64,000 nucleotides of DNA from DASRLE01 sp963825315 (GCA_963825315.1 CAWGST010000006.1:77095-141094), one strand, 5' to 3'. Shown: positions 21,764 through 34,700, counted from the first letter of the stretch. Numbers and translations: made by a program. The notes: a model not told the origin generated them from the letters alone.

Positions 21764-23056
21764 ATGTCCGCAATACTTCGCGTTCCCAAAAGTCTTTGGA
21801 TGGGGGGAGTTTTCCTCGCCTTTTCGATGGCGCTTTTCGGGCAAATTTCTGTCACGAGCCAGGGGCCGGAATTTTCCATTTTGGGCAGCTTGCCGGGCGA
21901 TCAGGTGTGGCCCTCGCTTTCGTTGTCTCCCTCCGGCGGCTGCATCGCCTGGCAGGACAATTGGATTGACCGCAAGGGAGGCGGCATTGGCGCAAGCCTT
22001 CTGGATACGAGGTTCAATGCGGGCCATGCCGTCCGTGTCAACAAGGTCGTGACCGGAAGCCAGTTCAAGCCCCAGGTGCAATTGCTGGCCAATGACAATA
22101 TCATCTTTGTCTGGCAAGGCAGCGTGACCGTGGGCGGAAAACCGTATATTTACGCGCGATTCGCCAAAAACGCGGCCAAGGGCGCCACGTCCTACGGCAC
22201 GAACTTCTACACCTCCGACATCCAGGTGAATACTTATACGGCCGACCAACAAGTTGATCCCGCCGTGGCCGCATTGCCCGATGGCAGCGCGATCATCACA
22301 TGGTCCAGTTACGGTGAAAACGGCAGCATGTGGGGGGTTTACGCCCGAAGGCTGACGGCGGCCGGCAGAGTTGTTAAGGCCGACAACGACGGTTCCACCA
22401 AACAATTCCTCGTCACCCAATACACCAGCTACAACCAGCGCAACCCGGCCGTGGCCGTTCTGGCCGGCGGCAACTACGTCATCGCCTGGGTTTCCGAACA
22501 GGAACGCTCCGTCAACAGTGTTGATGTTTACGCGCGAATCTTCACTCCCGCCGGGGTTCCCGTTACGGACGAAATAGCGGTCAACTCGGGCACAAACATT
22601 TGTCATTCTCCGGAGGTGGCGCCTCTGAACGACGGAGGATTTACCGTTGTTTGGGCGCAGCAGGATGCCGTGGTGGTGACCAACGGTTGGGACGTTTGGG
22701 GGCGCGCCTTTTCAGCTTCCGGCTCGCCGGAAGTCAGCGACTTTACGATTAACACCCATTTGTACGGCGATCAGTACGCGCCGAAGATCGCCGCAGGGCC
22801 CTCTGGCAGTCTGGTGGTTTGGACCAGTCTCGGCCAGGATGGCTCCCGCGAAGGCGTTTTCGGCCGCTTCCTGGCCGGGGGAACGCAGGTCTCCGGGCCG
22901 GAGTTTCAGGTGAACACCACCTGGATCAGCCAGCAAATGCACCCGGCGGTGGCTTGGAATGGCGTGGATCATTTCCTGGTCGTCTGGACGAGTTTCGCCG
23001 GCGCCAGCGGTTTTGATCTTTACGGACAAGCCTATATCCTGAATTCATCACCATAA
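21764..23056 (+). CDS. Secreted beta-propeller-like repeat protein, function unknown
   Basis: The 430-residue protein has a signal peptide (LWMGGVFLAFSMALFGQ). It is built of repeating units of about 50-60 residues, each with a 'HPAVAWNG..FLVVWTS' or 'PAVAVLAGGNYVIAWVS' strand pair followed by an 'S.DVYARIFTPAG' strand. This is characteristic of secreted verrucomicrobial and planctomycete proteins that probably form a propeller. No catalytic motif is visible. The frame is open from 21527, but the ATG at 21764 begins the signal peptide. It is first of five codirectional secreted proteins. Confidence 0.75.
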   Translation: MSAILRVPKSLWMGGVFLAFSMALFGQISVTSQGPEFSILGSLPGDQVWPSLSLSPSGGCIAWQDNWIDRKGGGIGASLLDTRFNAGHAVRVNKVVTGSQFKPQVQLLANDNIIFVWQGSVTVGGKPYIYARFAKNAAKGATSYGTNFYTSDIQVNTYTADQQVDPAVAALPDGSAIITWSSYGENGSMWGVYARRLTAAGRVVKADNDGSTKQFLVTQYTSYNQRNPAVAVLAGGNYVIAWVSEQERSVNSVDVYARIFTPAGVPVTDEIAVNSGTNICHSPEVAPLNDGGFTVVWAQQDAVVVTNGWDVWGRAFSASGSPEVSDFTINTHLYGDQYAPKIAAGPSGSLVVWTSLGQDGSREGVFGRFLAGGTQVSGPEFQVNTTWISQQMHPAVAWNGVDHFLVVWTSFAGASGFDLYGQAYILNSSP

Positions 23057-23076
23057 CTGTGGCGAGCTTTTATTAT

Positions 23077-24630
23077 ATGACACGCATTTTGAAAATATTG
23101 ATCTGCCTGGCCTTGGGGGTAACCGCCGCTTGCAACGCTTCCGGGTTTTCCATGTGGGGTCCGGCCGAAACGTGGCAAACACAACCCATGGATTATGGCA
23201 TTCGATATTTGCCATCTTATCCGATGCCCGACATCACACTTTCGGAGGTTCAGGGGCCTGGTTCGCTTTTCGCGCTCAACGCTGAACTCGGAGGGACAAA
23301 AAACATTGGCGAAGGGTCGCGGCTGAACGTTCCCACCATCACCTATGCCTATGACAGCACCTTCCTGAGCTATTTTGGCGCCAAAGGCGTAGCGGCGGTC
23401 GATGCGGCGTTTGCGGTGCTGAATGGTCTGCCCAGGGTTTCCAGCACCAGCGCCAAATTAACCGGGTTCGTCACCCAGGGCAACCAGCAGATAAATTACT
23501 CCGCTCAAGCGATGAGAATGCTCGACCTCAAGTCCACCGTTCTATGGCTGATGATGGAGCATATGGGATTGATCGGCGAAACCCATACCTACGATTTGCG
23601 TGAACGTATTCTTGACCCGGCTGCAGCCGGAAATGTTTGCGATTTTGATATCACCGTTGTGGTAAGGAATTTCGACCCGGTTAGTTACAATCCAAGCCAG
23701 TACGTGAATGGCACACTCCTGACTTACCAGATTGGCTGTTTAAACCCTACAGTTGACGTGAGCGACGCCATGGAGGAGGCCGTGCAAGTGGGATCGCCTC
23801 CGTTTAGCGCTGTGGCCACGCGGGAGGCCCTGCAGGTCGGCGGCTATTATTTGCGCATCACCCGGGATGACATGGGGGGTCTGCGATTCCTGTATCGCCA
23901 CGACCGTTATGTCAACGAGGGCTTTGACACCAACGCGACCCCGATCATCGGCGCATCAGTTCCCGGTTATAACCCGGTCAATACAACCAATACAGCCGTG
24001 AGCAACGCCGTCGCTGGAACTTTCTCCGGATTGTTCGGGGGTGTGGAGAAGATCACATTCGTCAAAACGCCTTATGATTCATTGTTGGGCACGACTTTTG
24101 CCCCGATAACCAATCATTATTCGATTCCCTGGGTTACAAACGGGGTTCTGAAGTCTCTGAGTGTGACGCGCCTGGTCACTGCGCCCGATATTATATTTAC
24201 GGCCGGGGATTTGACGTTTGCCGGCCCGCAGAATTATCAGCAAACGCTGGTCAGAACGCCATCATCGGGCAGCCCCCCTGGTTTTGTCACCTATGGCTTC
24301 GCCGTCTCTCAGGGTGCGGGGGATCCTCTGGCCACTCCACGCGTGCTATTGCCGGAAATGGTGGTCACGCTTAACAATTCCGGGCAGGTTTACTATAATC
24401 GGGGCACATTCTTTAATGACCAGGCGAGCGCCTTTGATTTGGGATTTATTTGGGGTTCGTTTAACGGTTCCACCAACGCCCCGATTGCGTTCCCGACAGG
24501 AGCGAGCATTGAGGAGATCGAAGCCCAGGTCTTGAGCGCGGGGCCGGAAACCACGCAGATCGGCATTTATAACCCGGTGTCGACTTCTGCCTCCACCAAC
24601 ACAACAACCGTCGGGGTACCGGGCAGTTAG
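23077..24630 (+). CDS. Secreted protein of unknown function
   Basis: The protein of about 517 residues starts with a signal peptide (LKILICLALGVTAACNASG; the Cys could be a lipobox but the context AACN is not a good one). The mature part is mixed alpha/beta. It contains DAAFAVLNGLPRVSS, WLMMEHMGLIGETHTYDLRER and YYLRITRDDMGGLRFLYRHD, but no HExxH or other catalytic motif I can name. A GTG at 23059 offers a start six codons upstream; the ATG at 23077 is preferred because it begins the signal peptide. It lies 20 bp after the previous gene and 5 bp before the next. Confidence 0.65.
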   Translation: MTRILKILICLALGVTAACNASGFSMWGPAETWQTQPMDYGIRYLPSYPMPDITLSEVQGPGSLFALNAELGGTKNIGEGSRLNVPTITYAYDSTFLSYFGAKGVAAVDAAFAVLNGLPRVSSTSAKLTGFVTQGNQQINYSAQAMRMLDLKSTVLWLMMEHMGLIGETHTYDLRERILDPAAAGNVCDFDITVVVRNFDPVSYNPSQYVNGTLLTYQIGCLNPTVDVSDAMEEAVQVGSPPFSAVATREALQVGGYYLRITRDDMGGLRFLYRHDRYVNEGFDTNATPIIGASVPGYNPVNTTNTAVSNAVAGTFSGLFGGVEKITFVKTPYDSLLGTTFAPITNHYSIPWVTNGVLKSLSVTRLVTAPDIIFTAGDLTFAGPQNYQQTLVRTPSSGSPPGFVTYGFAVSQGAGDPLATPRVLLPEMVVTLNNSGQVYYNRGTFFNDQASAFDLGFIWGSFNGSTNAPIAFPTGASIEEIEAQVLSAGPETTQIGIYNPVSTSASTNTTTVGVPGS

Positions 24631-24635
24631 TAACG

Positions 24636-27600
24636 ATGAATGGCCACATCATGAAAAAAAATATTACAGCCATATTTGCGGCATGGGCTTTCGGCCTTTC
24701 GGCTCTTGCGTCCCCCTCGCGCGTATATATTAATACCGGCACGATCACCAATCCGCCTGTGATCGACGCGACCGCTTTTGTAAATTCCGCCCTTTTTGAG
24801 GCGGTGATCCCTTATGTCGGAGAGGAAGTTGCCGGAGGTCAAAATCTGGATACGGAAACGCCGACGCCCTACTCTACACGAGACACTTTATATTATACGA
24901 ACCTTGATGGGGGCACCATGCTTGGGCTGCCCGGTTTTCTCTTTGAAACCGTGACAGCAGCCGGCACCAAGAGCGCCAGCAGCTTTTATAACGACGGCAT
25001 GATTCTGACTGTGGATACCCAGACACCACCCGAGTTCCCTAATCATGGCACAACTTTTTTCCAGTCTGGCACCGGGGTCGCGTATCCGTCGGTGGTTTTG
25101 ATTTTGGCGTCCAATATTTTTAACGGGCCGAATGGGAGCATCACTGTCGGGGCCGACGGCCTTTTGCAGATGTATGGAAAATATATTACCAACAACAACA
25201 GCGCACTCGTCGCGGGAGACCTTACCGGGAATGATCCTTACGACTTAACGTCGGCCGACCAGGAAGCCTATGTTCAGGAAATAACCCCGGGCGTGCCGAC
25301 CCCAACGCTCAATTTCTTTACAGCGCCCCCCAGCTTTTTTGACCTGTGGTGGGGGATCACCAATGTAACAGCAGCGCCAGGACTACTCGATCTTGCTGCG
25401 GTCGCGCAAGGAACGATACCAACTGTCCCTGTCACAGCGCGCGCGGGGGGCGGCGCCTTGCTGACAAATTTCAGCGGCTTCACGACTTACGTATATTCCA
25501 ATGTCGTGGCCGCAACAAATGTTTACTACAACATCGTATGTGTAAACACAAACTTTGCGAATCCAAATATTTCAGCGCAGGTGATGTTTACCCATAATTA
25601 TGATGGATATTTCACGGGGACTGGGACTCTCAGCACCATCATTACGCCTGCCACGCCTGATAGAAACGCGATGGAAGCCATTGTCCAGTTTAGCGAGCCT
25701 TGCACGGACGTGATCAGCGGTCAGTCTGAGACAAGTTCGATCTATTTGCTCGATGCCGGCGCCGTATTTTCCAATAACGTCACCATGTTCACCAACGCCG
25801 CCTGGCTGGGCGGTTATGCCCGGCCCGGTTATTTTGAGGTGAGCACGGCGACTCCCTCTGAATGGGCCTCCGCATTTACAAACAACGATCCAAGCGACGC
25901 GACGAACGTTGCCAACCTTATTGCCGGGAATGGGACATACGGGACATACACACTGACCAGCACCAGCCCCCCAGGGGAGGCTTACACCGCCGCAGCCTAT
26001 GGCGTGCAAGTGGGTTGGGATCCGGAGATGCTCAGTGGTGAGTTCCCTGCTCAAGATTTTTTAGTCTCGGTGCTGGGTGCGGACATCCCTGATCCCACGG
26101 CGGAACCCGCGCGCATCGATATTGAAGGCAGCCAGGTGGATTTGACGGGCGCGCGGATTCGCGCCGAGGGCCTGGTCACGCTCATGGCAACAAACCTGGC
26201 CGGCGGCGCATTGACTGGCCGTGACTGGGGAACAGCCAATGCCTCAATCGGCGCCACGAACGGCACCTTGCTCATCTCCAATCTCTTTCCTCAATCTTTT
26301 ACCCGGCTTCGGGGTGATGTGTTTGCCGTGTCGGCCAATTGGTATCTTCTTCAAACAAACGACTTTGTGACCAACAATCTGGCTTTCCACCTGTTGGTCG
26401 TCGATCAAAGCCTGCAAGGGGTGTTCAATCCGACGGTCCGCAATCTGGCTCTCACCGGCCAAAAATCCATTGATGTGGAGGATCCGATTGCCGTCATCAA
26501 CCAGTCGCTTTTTGAGACAGCCAATTTGACCATTAATTCGGTCGTTCATTTGACGCAGAATGCCTCCTCTTTTGTCGGAACCAATGTGCCTTTGCTGAAA
26601 GTACTTGAGGTCAACACCAATGGCGTTTTGGCGGTTGATAATGTGCTCGACCTGGGGCTTGACCCGACCCAGAACCAGATTTCGCCGGTGAACCGCCAAT
26701 ATACAATCTCGGGCATTGGCAACTTCGGACAAATTGAGTCGACAACGCCCCTGTTCCAGTCCGCGGTTTTTGAAAATGACGGCGGCATTATCACCTCCAG
26801 CGGCGGTTCCATGACAATTGAAGCTGACACTTTGGACATGGGCCTGGTCTTGACCAACCAGGCTAATTACATGTTGGTTGACGGGAATCTCATTCTTTCC
26901 GCGGTAAACATTGGCATAACAAATTCCACCATCATCACGGGATACGCCAACAGCAGCAGCGGCGGCAGTTTGACGCTGCAAACGACCTCAGACGGTCAAA
27001 TCACTGATTTCGTCCCCAATACCCCCACCACGAGCAGTGTTGTGAATAACTTTTGGCAGGTGACCGACGGGTTCAACCTGCCGGTCAAACCCGCCACCGG
27101 CGATCTCTTTGGCACCCAAATCACGACTATTGCCACAGGGACCACCGTCGCCCAACACATTTGGGCTGGAAGGGGAGATTATACGAATGCGGTGGATGGC
27201 TTTGTCAATAACATGGTCATCGGGCGCTTGATCCTCTCGCGCCAGTCTGCCGGGGCCGAGTTGCATTTCAGCGGCGCCGGCACGCAGAACGGCCTGTATG
27301 TGGATTATTTGGAATTGGATCCCAACTCATTATCTTATAGCGATTATCGAAACGGATTGGTCATCGATCCCAACCTCACCATCTACTTTGCCGATTCCAA
27401 CGTCGATCCATTCAAGCTGGCGACTGTTTACACAAACCGCCTGGTTTGGGTGACGGATTTTTGGGGGCCTAACAGCACCAGGTTTGTTACCAATGAATTC
27501 GACACGAACCAGTTTTGCGCCGTTAATGCCGCTGTGGCTGACAACAATTCTGATCCTGCCGTTTCTTTCTTTCCCGGCACAAACGCCCAAGGCTACACCA

Positions 27601-28778
27601 ATTTCAATGCCGACAACCAGCCCTATGTTCTGAACAACCCGACCAACGGGGCATGGCTTTACACTAATGGGGAATGTCCCGCCGTCATGCTTACGATTGA
27701 AAGCAGCTCCAAGTTTATCAACCAGACGTTCGCCTCGGTCAAAGGCACCTATAACGGGCTTTTCTATGACACCAATGAGCCTTCCTCGGCCAATTCCGGC
27801 TTCTTTACCTTCACCCTCAGCCCGAGTGGAGCTTTTTCGGGCCGGTTGTTGATGGGGCCGGCCAGTTATACTTTCAGCGGTTCCGGGACCAACAAATTCA
27901 AGACCTCCGGCGCCGCCCAGGCCACCGCGAAACACGGGAACCAGTCTCTGACCGTCAATTTGCAATTGGTGGACACGGCTGACGGGACGACCGGCCAGGT
28001 TCAGGGTGATGTCAACGGCGGAACTTGGGATGCCCCATTACTGGGCGATTTAAAACCTGTTTGGACGGCGAAACATCCTTCGCCCTATGCGGGACGATAC
28101 ACCATGGTTTTGACGAATGGCGGGACGAACAGTGTGCCGGGCGGTGACAGTTACGGGTCTCTGACCGTCAGCAAGCTGGGTGTTTTGTCGGTTGCAGGCA
28201 AGCTGGCCGACGGGAACGCTTTTAGCCAGTCGGTTCCAATTGCTCAAGACGGATTCTGGCCATTTTATACATATGTTGCCGGGGGCGGGGATTTCCTTTT
28301 GGGATGGATTGCTTTCCAAAGCAGTGATTCTGGATGGGCTGCTCTCCAAGGCAGTGAGGCAACGGGCGTCGCCATAGGCGAGACCAACCTCTTCTGGAGC
28401 AAAGCTCCCTCCTTCAAAGCCCGCTATTATCCCGCCGGGTTCACCAATACTTATAACCTGGCCGGCTCTTCCTATGTCTTTCCGGGCAAGAATTCATCGG
28501 GTCTTGCCTTGACGAATCCAGTGGTCATTCTGAGCGGCGATGGTTTGGTTGGGATGACCAACCCGGTTGTGTATAACGGAAAGCTGATGTACACCAACAG
28601 TTATCTGACTTTGAGCATTAATCCAACGCTGGGAACTTTCACCGGCCGGTTGCAATATCCAGGAGACGGCACATCCATAAGGATGGACGGAGTAGTGTTG
28701 CAAAATCAGTACGGAGCTTTCGGATTTTTCCCCGGCATAAACAATGAGACTGGCGCTGTGCTGTTGCAGAGCCAATGA
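24636..28778 (+). CDS. Large secreted beta-rich protein, adhesin-like
   Basis: The 1,380-residue protein has a signal peptide (ITAIFAAWAFGLSALASPS; an ATG at 24651 gives the shorter Met-Lys-Lys n-region). It is rich in Asn, Thr, Gly and Val, and the central 700 residues look like a right-handed beta-helix. The C-terminal third contains GTYNGLFYDTNE followed by GFFTFTLSPSGAFSGRL, a module repeated in many verrucomicrobial secreted proteins. A short imperfect tandem repeat at about 28306-28365 encodes GWIAFQSSDS/GWAALQGSEA. No enzyme motif is visible. The 3' end overlaps the next gene by 4 bp. Confidence 0.65.
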   Translation: MNGHIMKKNITAIFAAWAFGLSALASPSRVYINTGTITNPPVIDATAFVNSALFEAVIPYVGEEVAGGQNLDTETPTPYSTRDTLYYTNLDGGTMLGLPGFLFETVTAAGTKSASSFYNDGMILTVDTQTPPEFPNHGTTFFQSGTGVAYPSVVLILASNIFNGPNGSITVGADGLLQMYGKYITNNNSALVAGDLTGNDPYDLTSADQEAYVQEITPGVPTPTLNFFTAPPSFFDLWWGITNVTAAPGLLDLAAVAQGTIPTVPVTARAGGGALLTNFSGFTTYVYSNVVAATNVYYNIVCVNTNFANPNISAQVMFTHNYDGYFTGTGTLSTIITPATPDRNAMEAIVQFSEPCTDVISGQSETSSIYLLDAGAVFSNNVTMFTNAAWLGGYARPGYFEVSTATPSEWASAFTNNDPSDATNVANLIAGNGTYGTYTLTSTSPPGEAYTAAAYGVQVGWDPEMLSGEFPAQDFLVSVLGADIPDPTAEPARIDIEGSQVDLTGARIRAEGLVTLMATNLAGGALTGRDWGTANASIGATNGTLLISNLFPQSFTRLRGDVFAVSANWYLLQTNDFVTNNLAFHLLVVDQSLQGVFNPTVRNLALTGQKSIDVEDPIAVINQSLFETANLTINSVVHLTQNASSFVGTNVPLLKVLEVNTNGVLAVDNVLDLGLDPTQNQISPVNRQYTISGIGNFGQIESTTPLFQSAVFENDGGIITSSGGSMTIEADTLDMGLVLTNQANYMLVDGNLILSAVNIGITNSTIITGYANSSSGGSLTLQTTSDGQITDFVPNTPTTSSVVNNFWQVTDGFNLPVKPATGDLFGTQITTIATGTTVAQHIWAGRGDYTNAVDGFVNNMVIGRLILSRQSAGAELHFSGAGTQNGLYVDYLELDPNSLSYSDYRNGLVIDPNLTIYFADSNVDPFKLATVYTNRLVWVTDFWGPNSTRFVTNEFDTNQFCAVNAAVADNNSDPAVSFFPGTNAQGYTNFNADNQPYVLNNPTNGAWLYTNGECPAVMLTIESSSKFINQTFASVKGTYNGLFYDTNEPSSANSGFFTFTLSPSGAFSGRLLMGPASYTFSGSGTNKFKTSGAAQATAKHGNQSLTVNLQLVDTADGTTGQVQGDVNGGTWDAPLLGDLKPVWTAKHPSPYAGRYTMVLTNGGTNSVPGGDSYGSLTVSKLGVLSVAGKLADGNAFSQSVPIAQDGFWPFYTYVAGGGDFLLGWIAFQSSDSGWAALQGSEATGVAIGETNLFWSKAPSFKARYYPAGFTNTYNLAGSSYVFPGKNSSGLALTNPVVILSGDGLVGMTNPVVYNGKLMYTNSYLTLSINPTLGTFTGRLQYPGDGTSIRMDGVVLQNQYGAFGFFPGINNETGAVLLQSQ

Positions 28779-31700
28779 GAACGCGCGCACAGGATCAAGA
28801 GAGAACACGGTTAGATGTTATGTTTACACTTCACGACAAGATTTTGAAGCGGGCGGGCGGGCGGGTTGTGTCCCTATGCCTCGCCGCGGCCATTTGCGCC
28901 GGCACCGCAATGGATGTCCACGCCCAACCCGCCCCGCCGAACAACAATTTGGCCAACGCCATATCCATCAGCGGCACCAGCGGGACCATTTACGGCACGA
29001 ACCTGTACGCGACGAACCAAGTCGGCGCACCCGCTCCGTATGGCGGGGGGGCCTCGATTTGGTATGTCTGGAGCGCTCCCTATACGACCACGATGAGTTT
29101 CAATACCCGCGACAGCTTCGACCCAATCAGCACCGACGCGAATTGGGGAGGCCCTCTCGACACGATTTTGGCTGTTTACACTCTTACATCCGGCACCAAT
29201 GTGGCCTTTACGAATCTGACACCGGTGGCGTTCAATGATGATGATCCGAGCGGCGGCGTGACGAGCCGCGTTGATTTTCCCGTTAGCGTGGGCCAGATGT
29301 ATCTCATCCAGGCGCTCGGTTCCCCCAACAACCCCACGGGGGCAAATCCATATGCCGAGGGCACCGTCTGCCTCAACTGGCTTCCGAGCCTGGTTGGCGG
29401 GACCTTTGGGTTTTCAGCCTCGGCTTATTTCGTCGGCGAATATGATGACGAAATACCTGTGCAAGAAGTAACCCATTCCACCGATCCGAGCCTTTTCAAC
29501 AGGTCGGGCGCCAACAACATCCGCATCACCGTGACCCGCCAGGGCGGGTTTACCGGCAAGTGCGAAGTGACACTGGCCGCGACGAATCTGACTTTTACCA
29601 ACTATTTCGAAACGAATTATACCGGCACGAATATCTATACCACGAATTATAATACGGACACGAACGGCGTCATCATTAACGTCGCCAGTTATACAAACAC
29701 CTTTTATACCAACATCGCTTCCGAGAATTTCTTCGCGGAATTCATCAATATTGGAGGGGTTCCTGAGCTCGTTTATCTTCCGTTATGGGCTGACTCCGCG
29801 ATGACACAAACCAACTATGGCACTGCGAGCACCAACGTGACGGGCCCCATCGTGCCCAGTTCCTTGCCATTGGCAGGTCTCGGCCTGACGAATTTCTTCA
29901 CGAATTGGCCATGCGCAAACGTGACGAGCGGGGTGACGAACTCGAATGCTTTGGTCCTTACCATTTCCATCACCCAAGTTTTTTGTCTTGGATCCAATAT
30001 TGAAACTGATGCTGGACTCGTTACTGTACCGGAGATAATAACCAACCGTTTAACGGGATCGGCTTCAAACAGGCTTGATTATGTGGCCCTTACCACGAAC
30101 CTGACCTTTAACGATTTTCAAATGAGCCAGGATGTCTATTTGCAGATAAATCCGACTGGCGCCAATCTTCCCGGGCCGGACTGGCCGGATGCCGGTGGGA
30201 ACTATGCTTATTACGGAGTCAGTCCCGCCGTAATACTGTATTTAAGCAATGCGGCGCTCGATCCAGAGGAGAACCCGGATATCACCCCGCCCACACTTTC
30301 GATGACCAGTCCGAACCTTACGAACTATCTGAACCTTACGAACTTTACGGAGCTTCCGTATGCCTTTCTGGACATTCTGAGTTTCAGTGGCAATCCAAAT
30401 AATTACCTTGGCAGCCCCGTTTATCTGGTCACCAACAACAGCCTGCAAGAAGTTGCCGTCAATCTGGAAAGAACCACATTTCGGGTCAATAGAATCCCAA
30501 ATGGCGGCAACCCAATTAATGGCACAAATGCCTATCTCTATGCGGTTTTAACGGGTAATCCTGCTGTGGGCAACAGCTATACCTTTCATTATACGATTGA
30601 TTGCGAGGGCTATTCTGGATCTATCGGCACCATTCCCATCAATGCTTTTAATTGGAACGACTTTGCGACGGTCGCCGAGTCCGATTACGCCCAACCTTCC
30701 TTTTATGGCGTGACCAACGCCGATTTTGGCCTGCCCGTTAGTGACCCGTACGACCCCAGTCAGAACGACATCGGCAAAAACACCACCTGGCCGGCCGAGA
30801 AACCCATTATTGGAACGTTTTCCATCGGGCCTTTTCCCGCCCCCAACATCGGGGAGATTGCCATCCCAATTTTTACCAATGGCGCGGTCGAATTCGACAT
30901 GGATATACTTGTGCAATTGTTCGAGACCCTGAGTGACGCCCAGGCGAATTCGGGCCAAACCGTTCCGGGATCCCTTGGGAACATTACTTCGGCGAATCTG
31001 ACGATTAACTTTACCGGGGAGCCGGGTGGCGCCTATGATACGAGTTTCAATATTGATAATTCCCCTTCGTCCTACCGGCCAAATGATCAAGTGCCCGGGG
31101 CCAACCCACCTCCCTCCTACGGGGGGTCGGTGAACGCGGTTGCGATACAACCCAACGGACAGGCTGTCATTGGCGGTAATTTTTCCTCTTACGATGCGAG
31201 GACCGTTTACGGCATCGCGCGCCTGCAAACCAACGGTTTTCCGGATACCACTTTCAATAATGTTGCAGGCGGCGGCGTTAATGGCTATGTGCAGGCCATA
31301 GCCATTGATGCGAGCGGAAGAATTATCATCGGCGGCTCGTTTACTGCATACAACGGAAATTCCGCGCCAAATATCGCAAGGCTCAATCATGACGGCTCGC
31401 TGGATACGACCTTTAATTCGGGGATCGGTTTCACCAACACCGTCTATGCGCTGGCCATCGATGCCAATGGCAATATTCTGGTGGGCGGAGACTTCACTTC
31501 CTACAACACGACCCACCTCAATTACATTGCGCGGTTGCTGACCAACGGCGCCTTGGACACAACTTTTTTGCCGAACACCGGAAATGGCAATCCCAACTAC
31601 GGGACGGATGGGGATGTGAGAGCGGTGGCCACGGATGGCAACGGGAATATCATCCTTGGCGGCGAGTTCAATTCTGTCAACGGCAGCACTTATAATTATG

Positions 31701-34700
31701 TGGCCCGGTTGCTGCCCGGCGGCGCGGTGGATTCGACCTTTAATCCAGAAATAGGGCCGGACGACACTGTTTATAGTGTCGCGATCGAGCCGAACAACGA
31801 AATTCTCATTGGCGGGGCTTTCCAAAACTATAATTTGGTCAGCCGCAGTTCCGTCGCCCTGCTCCTGACCACTGGATTCCTTGATCCGAACTTCAATCCT
31901 GGCGCCGGCGCTGACGGGGTCGTTTATTCCGTGTTGCTTCAACCCAATGGAGACGTGTTAGTGGGCGGCCAATTTAGGAACTTTAACACGAGCCGGCGCC
32001 TGGGTGTGGCGCGCCTGCTGCCTCAAGGATGGGTTGATACCAGCTTTATGGATACGGCTTACAACCAATTTGCCGGTCTGGTTAACAGCTATAACAATGA
32101 GTCTGTTGAGCCTGTCTATACCGCCTACGCCCTTGCTTTGCAACCCGACGGAAATATCATCATTGGCGGTTCATTCACCAATGTTGGGGGGGGCACCATG
32201 AATCAGTCTTCCGGCCCTGTTAATGTCCGCTATGCCACTCACAGTCAGGTCAATATTACGCGGGTCATCGGCGCCCCCACTCCAGGCCCTCAGACGGGCG
32301 TGGGTGGGATTGGCAATTGTCCGGGGAATATCACGCTGCAAAATACTTACAGTGTGGATGATACTGGCAACAAACTTTATGTGACCATTGATCGGACCAA
32401 TGGCAGTCTCGGTCCGGCCCAGCTTACCCTGGGCACCAACTTGGTGGCGGGGCAGGCCACCGCGGCGGATCTTGGACTGATCCTTCCCGACGTGGCCGAA
32501 TACGACATTATTAACAAGTATTGGGAAATTCTACCGTACGGGAACTATGGTTGGAGGCAGTCCGACGGTTATTATGGATTTAACAATGCCATCCAACCCA
32601 TCACTGACTTTGGCGATTCGGCCCTGAATTTGAGCATTTATAACGACCCGGCGGCCGGGCGGGATCTGTCCGCCACTCTTACTGAGTTGAACGTCAATTC
32701 CCAGGGCCTGCTGGTGCTCGGAGGCGTCCCGATCCCGTTGTACCCGGCCTTGGGATTGCCCAGCGCCCCGTTGGAAATCCTCAATAATAATACTCGTGTG
32801 GGGCTGGTGGGATTCAGCGCAACCAACTACACGGCCCTTGATACGTCAAGCAATGTCACCATTACCGTGCTTCGAACCAACGGAAACTACGGGCAGCTCA
32901 CCGTTTATTATTACACAACAAATGGCTCGGCCCAAAGCGGCGCCGATTATACCGGGGTCTCTAAACAGAGCCCTCCCGGCCAGCAGACCAAGTTGACCTT
33001 TGGAGGCGGGGCGGAGGGGAACAATAGCTACAGCTTCACTATTCCGATCATCCAAAAGTCAACCGTGCAGCTCACTAAACAGTTTCACGTGCTTTTGTAT
33101 GCCCCCAGCCCCATCGGAGTCCTTGATACGAATATTCCTCCGTTTGTTTACTCCAACGCGACCGTCACCATCATTGACGGGAATTTCGCGCCGGGCCATT
33201 TGGGCTTCACTTCTCCGACCTACAGCGTGGATAAGGGCGGAACGGCGACGGTGGGTGTGACGCGGAGCGGCGGAGCGGTGGGAGAATTGCAGGTGCAGTG
33301 CGGCACCAGTAATGGCACCGGTACCAACGGCCTCAATTACAGCGGTGTCACCAATACCCTCTTCTGGGGCGACCAGGATGTCAGTGTGAAAACGATGACC
33401 GTTCAGACTTTGCAGGATAACACCGTCGAAGGGCCGAAGACGGTGAATCTGAGTTTGTTCAATGCGACCAATGTCAATGTCGGGAGCACGAACATAGATA
33501 ACTCGATACTGACTAACGCTTACCCAAGCAACGCGGTCTTGACCATTAACGAGATCGATTCTTATGGCACCCTCAACTTTGTGGCTCCGAATTTCAATAT
33601 CATGCAGAACGCCGGCCAGGCCCTGATTACCGTCATCCGCACCAACGGCACGACGAGCGCCATCTCGGTCCATTATACGAACTTCAGTGACACCAGCCCC
33701 ACACCGGGCAACCAGGCGGCTCAGGCGGGCACGAATTTTGGAGTGACCTCCGGAATGCTCACCCTTACGAACGGGCAGACAAGCGCAAACTTTGTCGTGC
33801 CGATCTATTACACGCCGAACGAAAGCAGCCCGGCCAACCGCATGGTTACTTTGGAGCTTTATAACGGCAACCCCGCCGCGATCAGCACCAATTTCCCCAT
33901 CTTTGCCACCTTGACCATTCTCGACCCCCAATTGGTCAACCATCCGCCCGGTTCTGTCGATCAGACAACTCTGAACGGGACTGGTTTTAATAACGTTGTT
34001 AATTCACTGGCCTTGCAGCCGGATGGCAGCATTTTGGCGGGGGGCGACTTTACTTTCTTCAATCAATATCCGTTCGATTATGTGGCGCGGCTCATGCCCA
34101 GCGGCGCTTTTGACAGCAGTTTTCTGCTCAACCAAGGGGGTGCGAACAGCAGCGTCCTTCAAGTTCTAAGCCAAACCCCAAGCAGCAGTCAAACCAACGG
34201 GCCTATAATGATTGTGGGCGACTTTACGGTGGTCGATACGGTCACGAACCAGCACATTGCCCGGTTGAATCTGGATGGATCGCTTGATGAGACATTCAAC
34301 CCCGGCTCTGGAGCCGACAGCACGATTTTCGCCATTGCCGAGACGTCTCTGCCCGCGGCTACCAACACCCAGCCGCCCACCCTCGCCTATTATATCGGCG
34401 GCAGCTTCGCCAACTTCAACGGCGTCCCCTGCGGTGGCATCACGCGTTTGAATGCATCGACGAATTCACCTGGTTACCCAGGCACTGTCGATCCCAATTT
34501 TAATGTCGGGCAGGGGGTGACCAGCAGCAATGCCGCCATTCGCGCCCTGGCTGTGCAAGCGAATGGCCAAGTCATTCTCGGCGGGGACTTCACTGCCTTC
34601 AACAGCGTGGCTTACAACCATTTGGTTCGGCTCAACGTGGATGGTTCCATTGACACGTCTTTCAATCCGAGCACCAACTTCGGTCCGGCGGATTCGGTCC

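Noticed and set aside
30548..31942. A 464-codon - strand open frame inside the delta-60 region
   Set aside because: The delta-60 repeats on the + strand explain the sequence; the antisense frame only reflects repeat composition.
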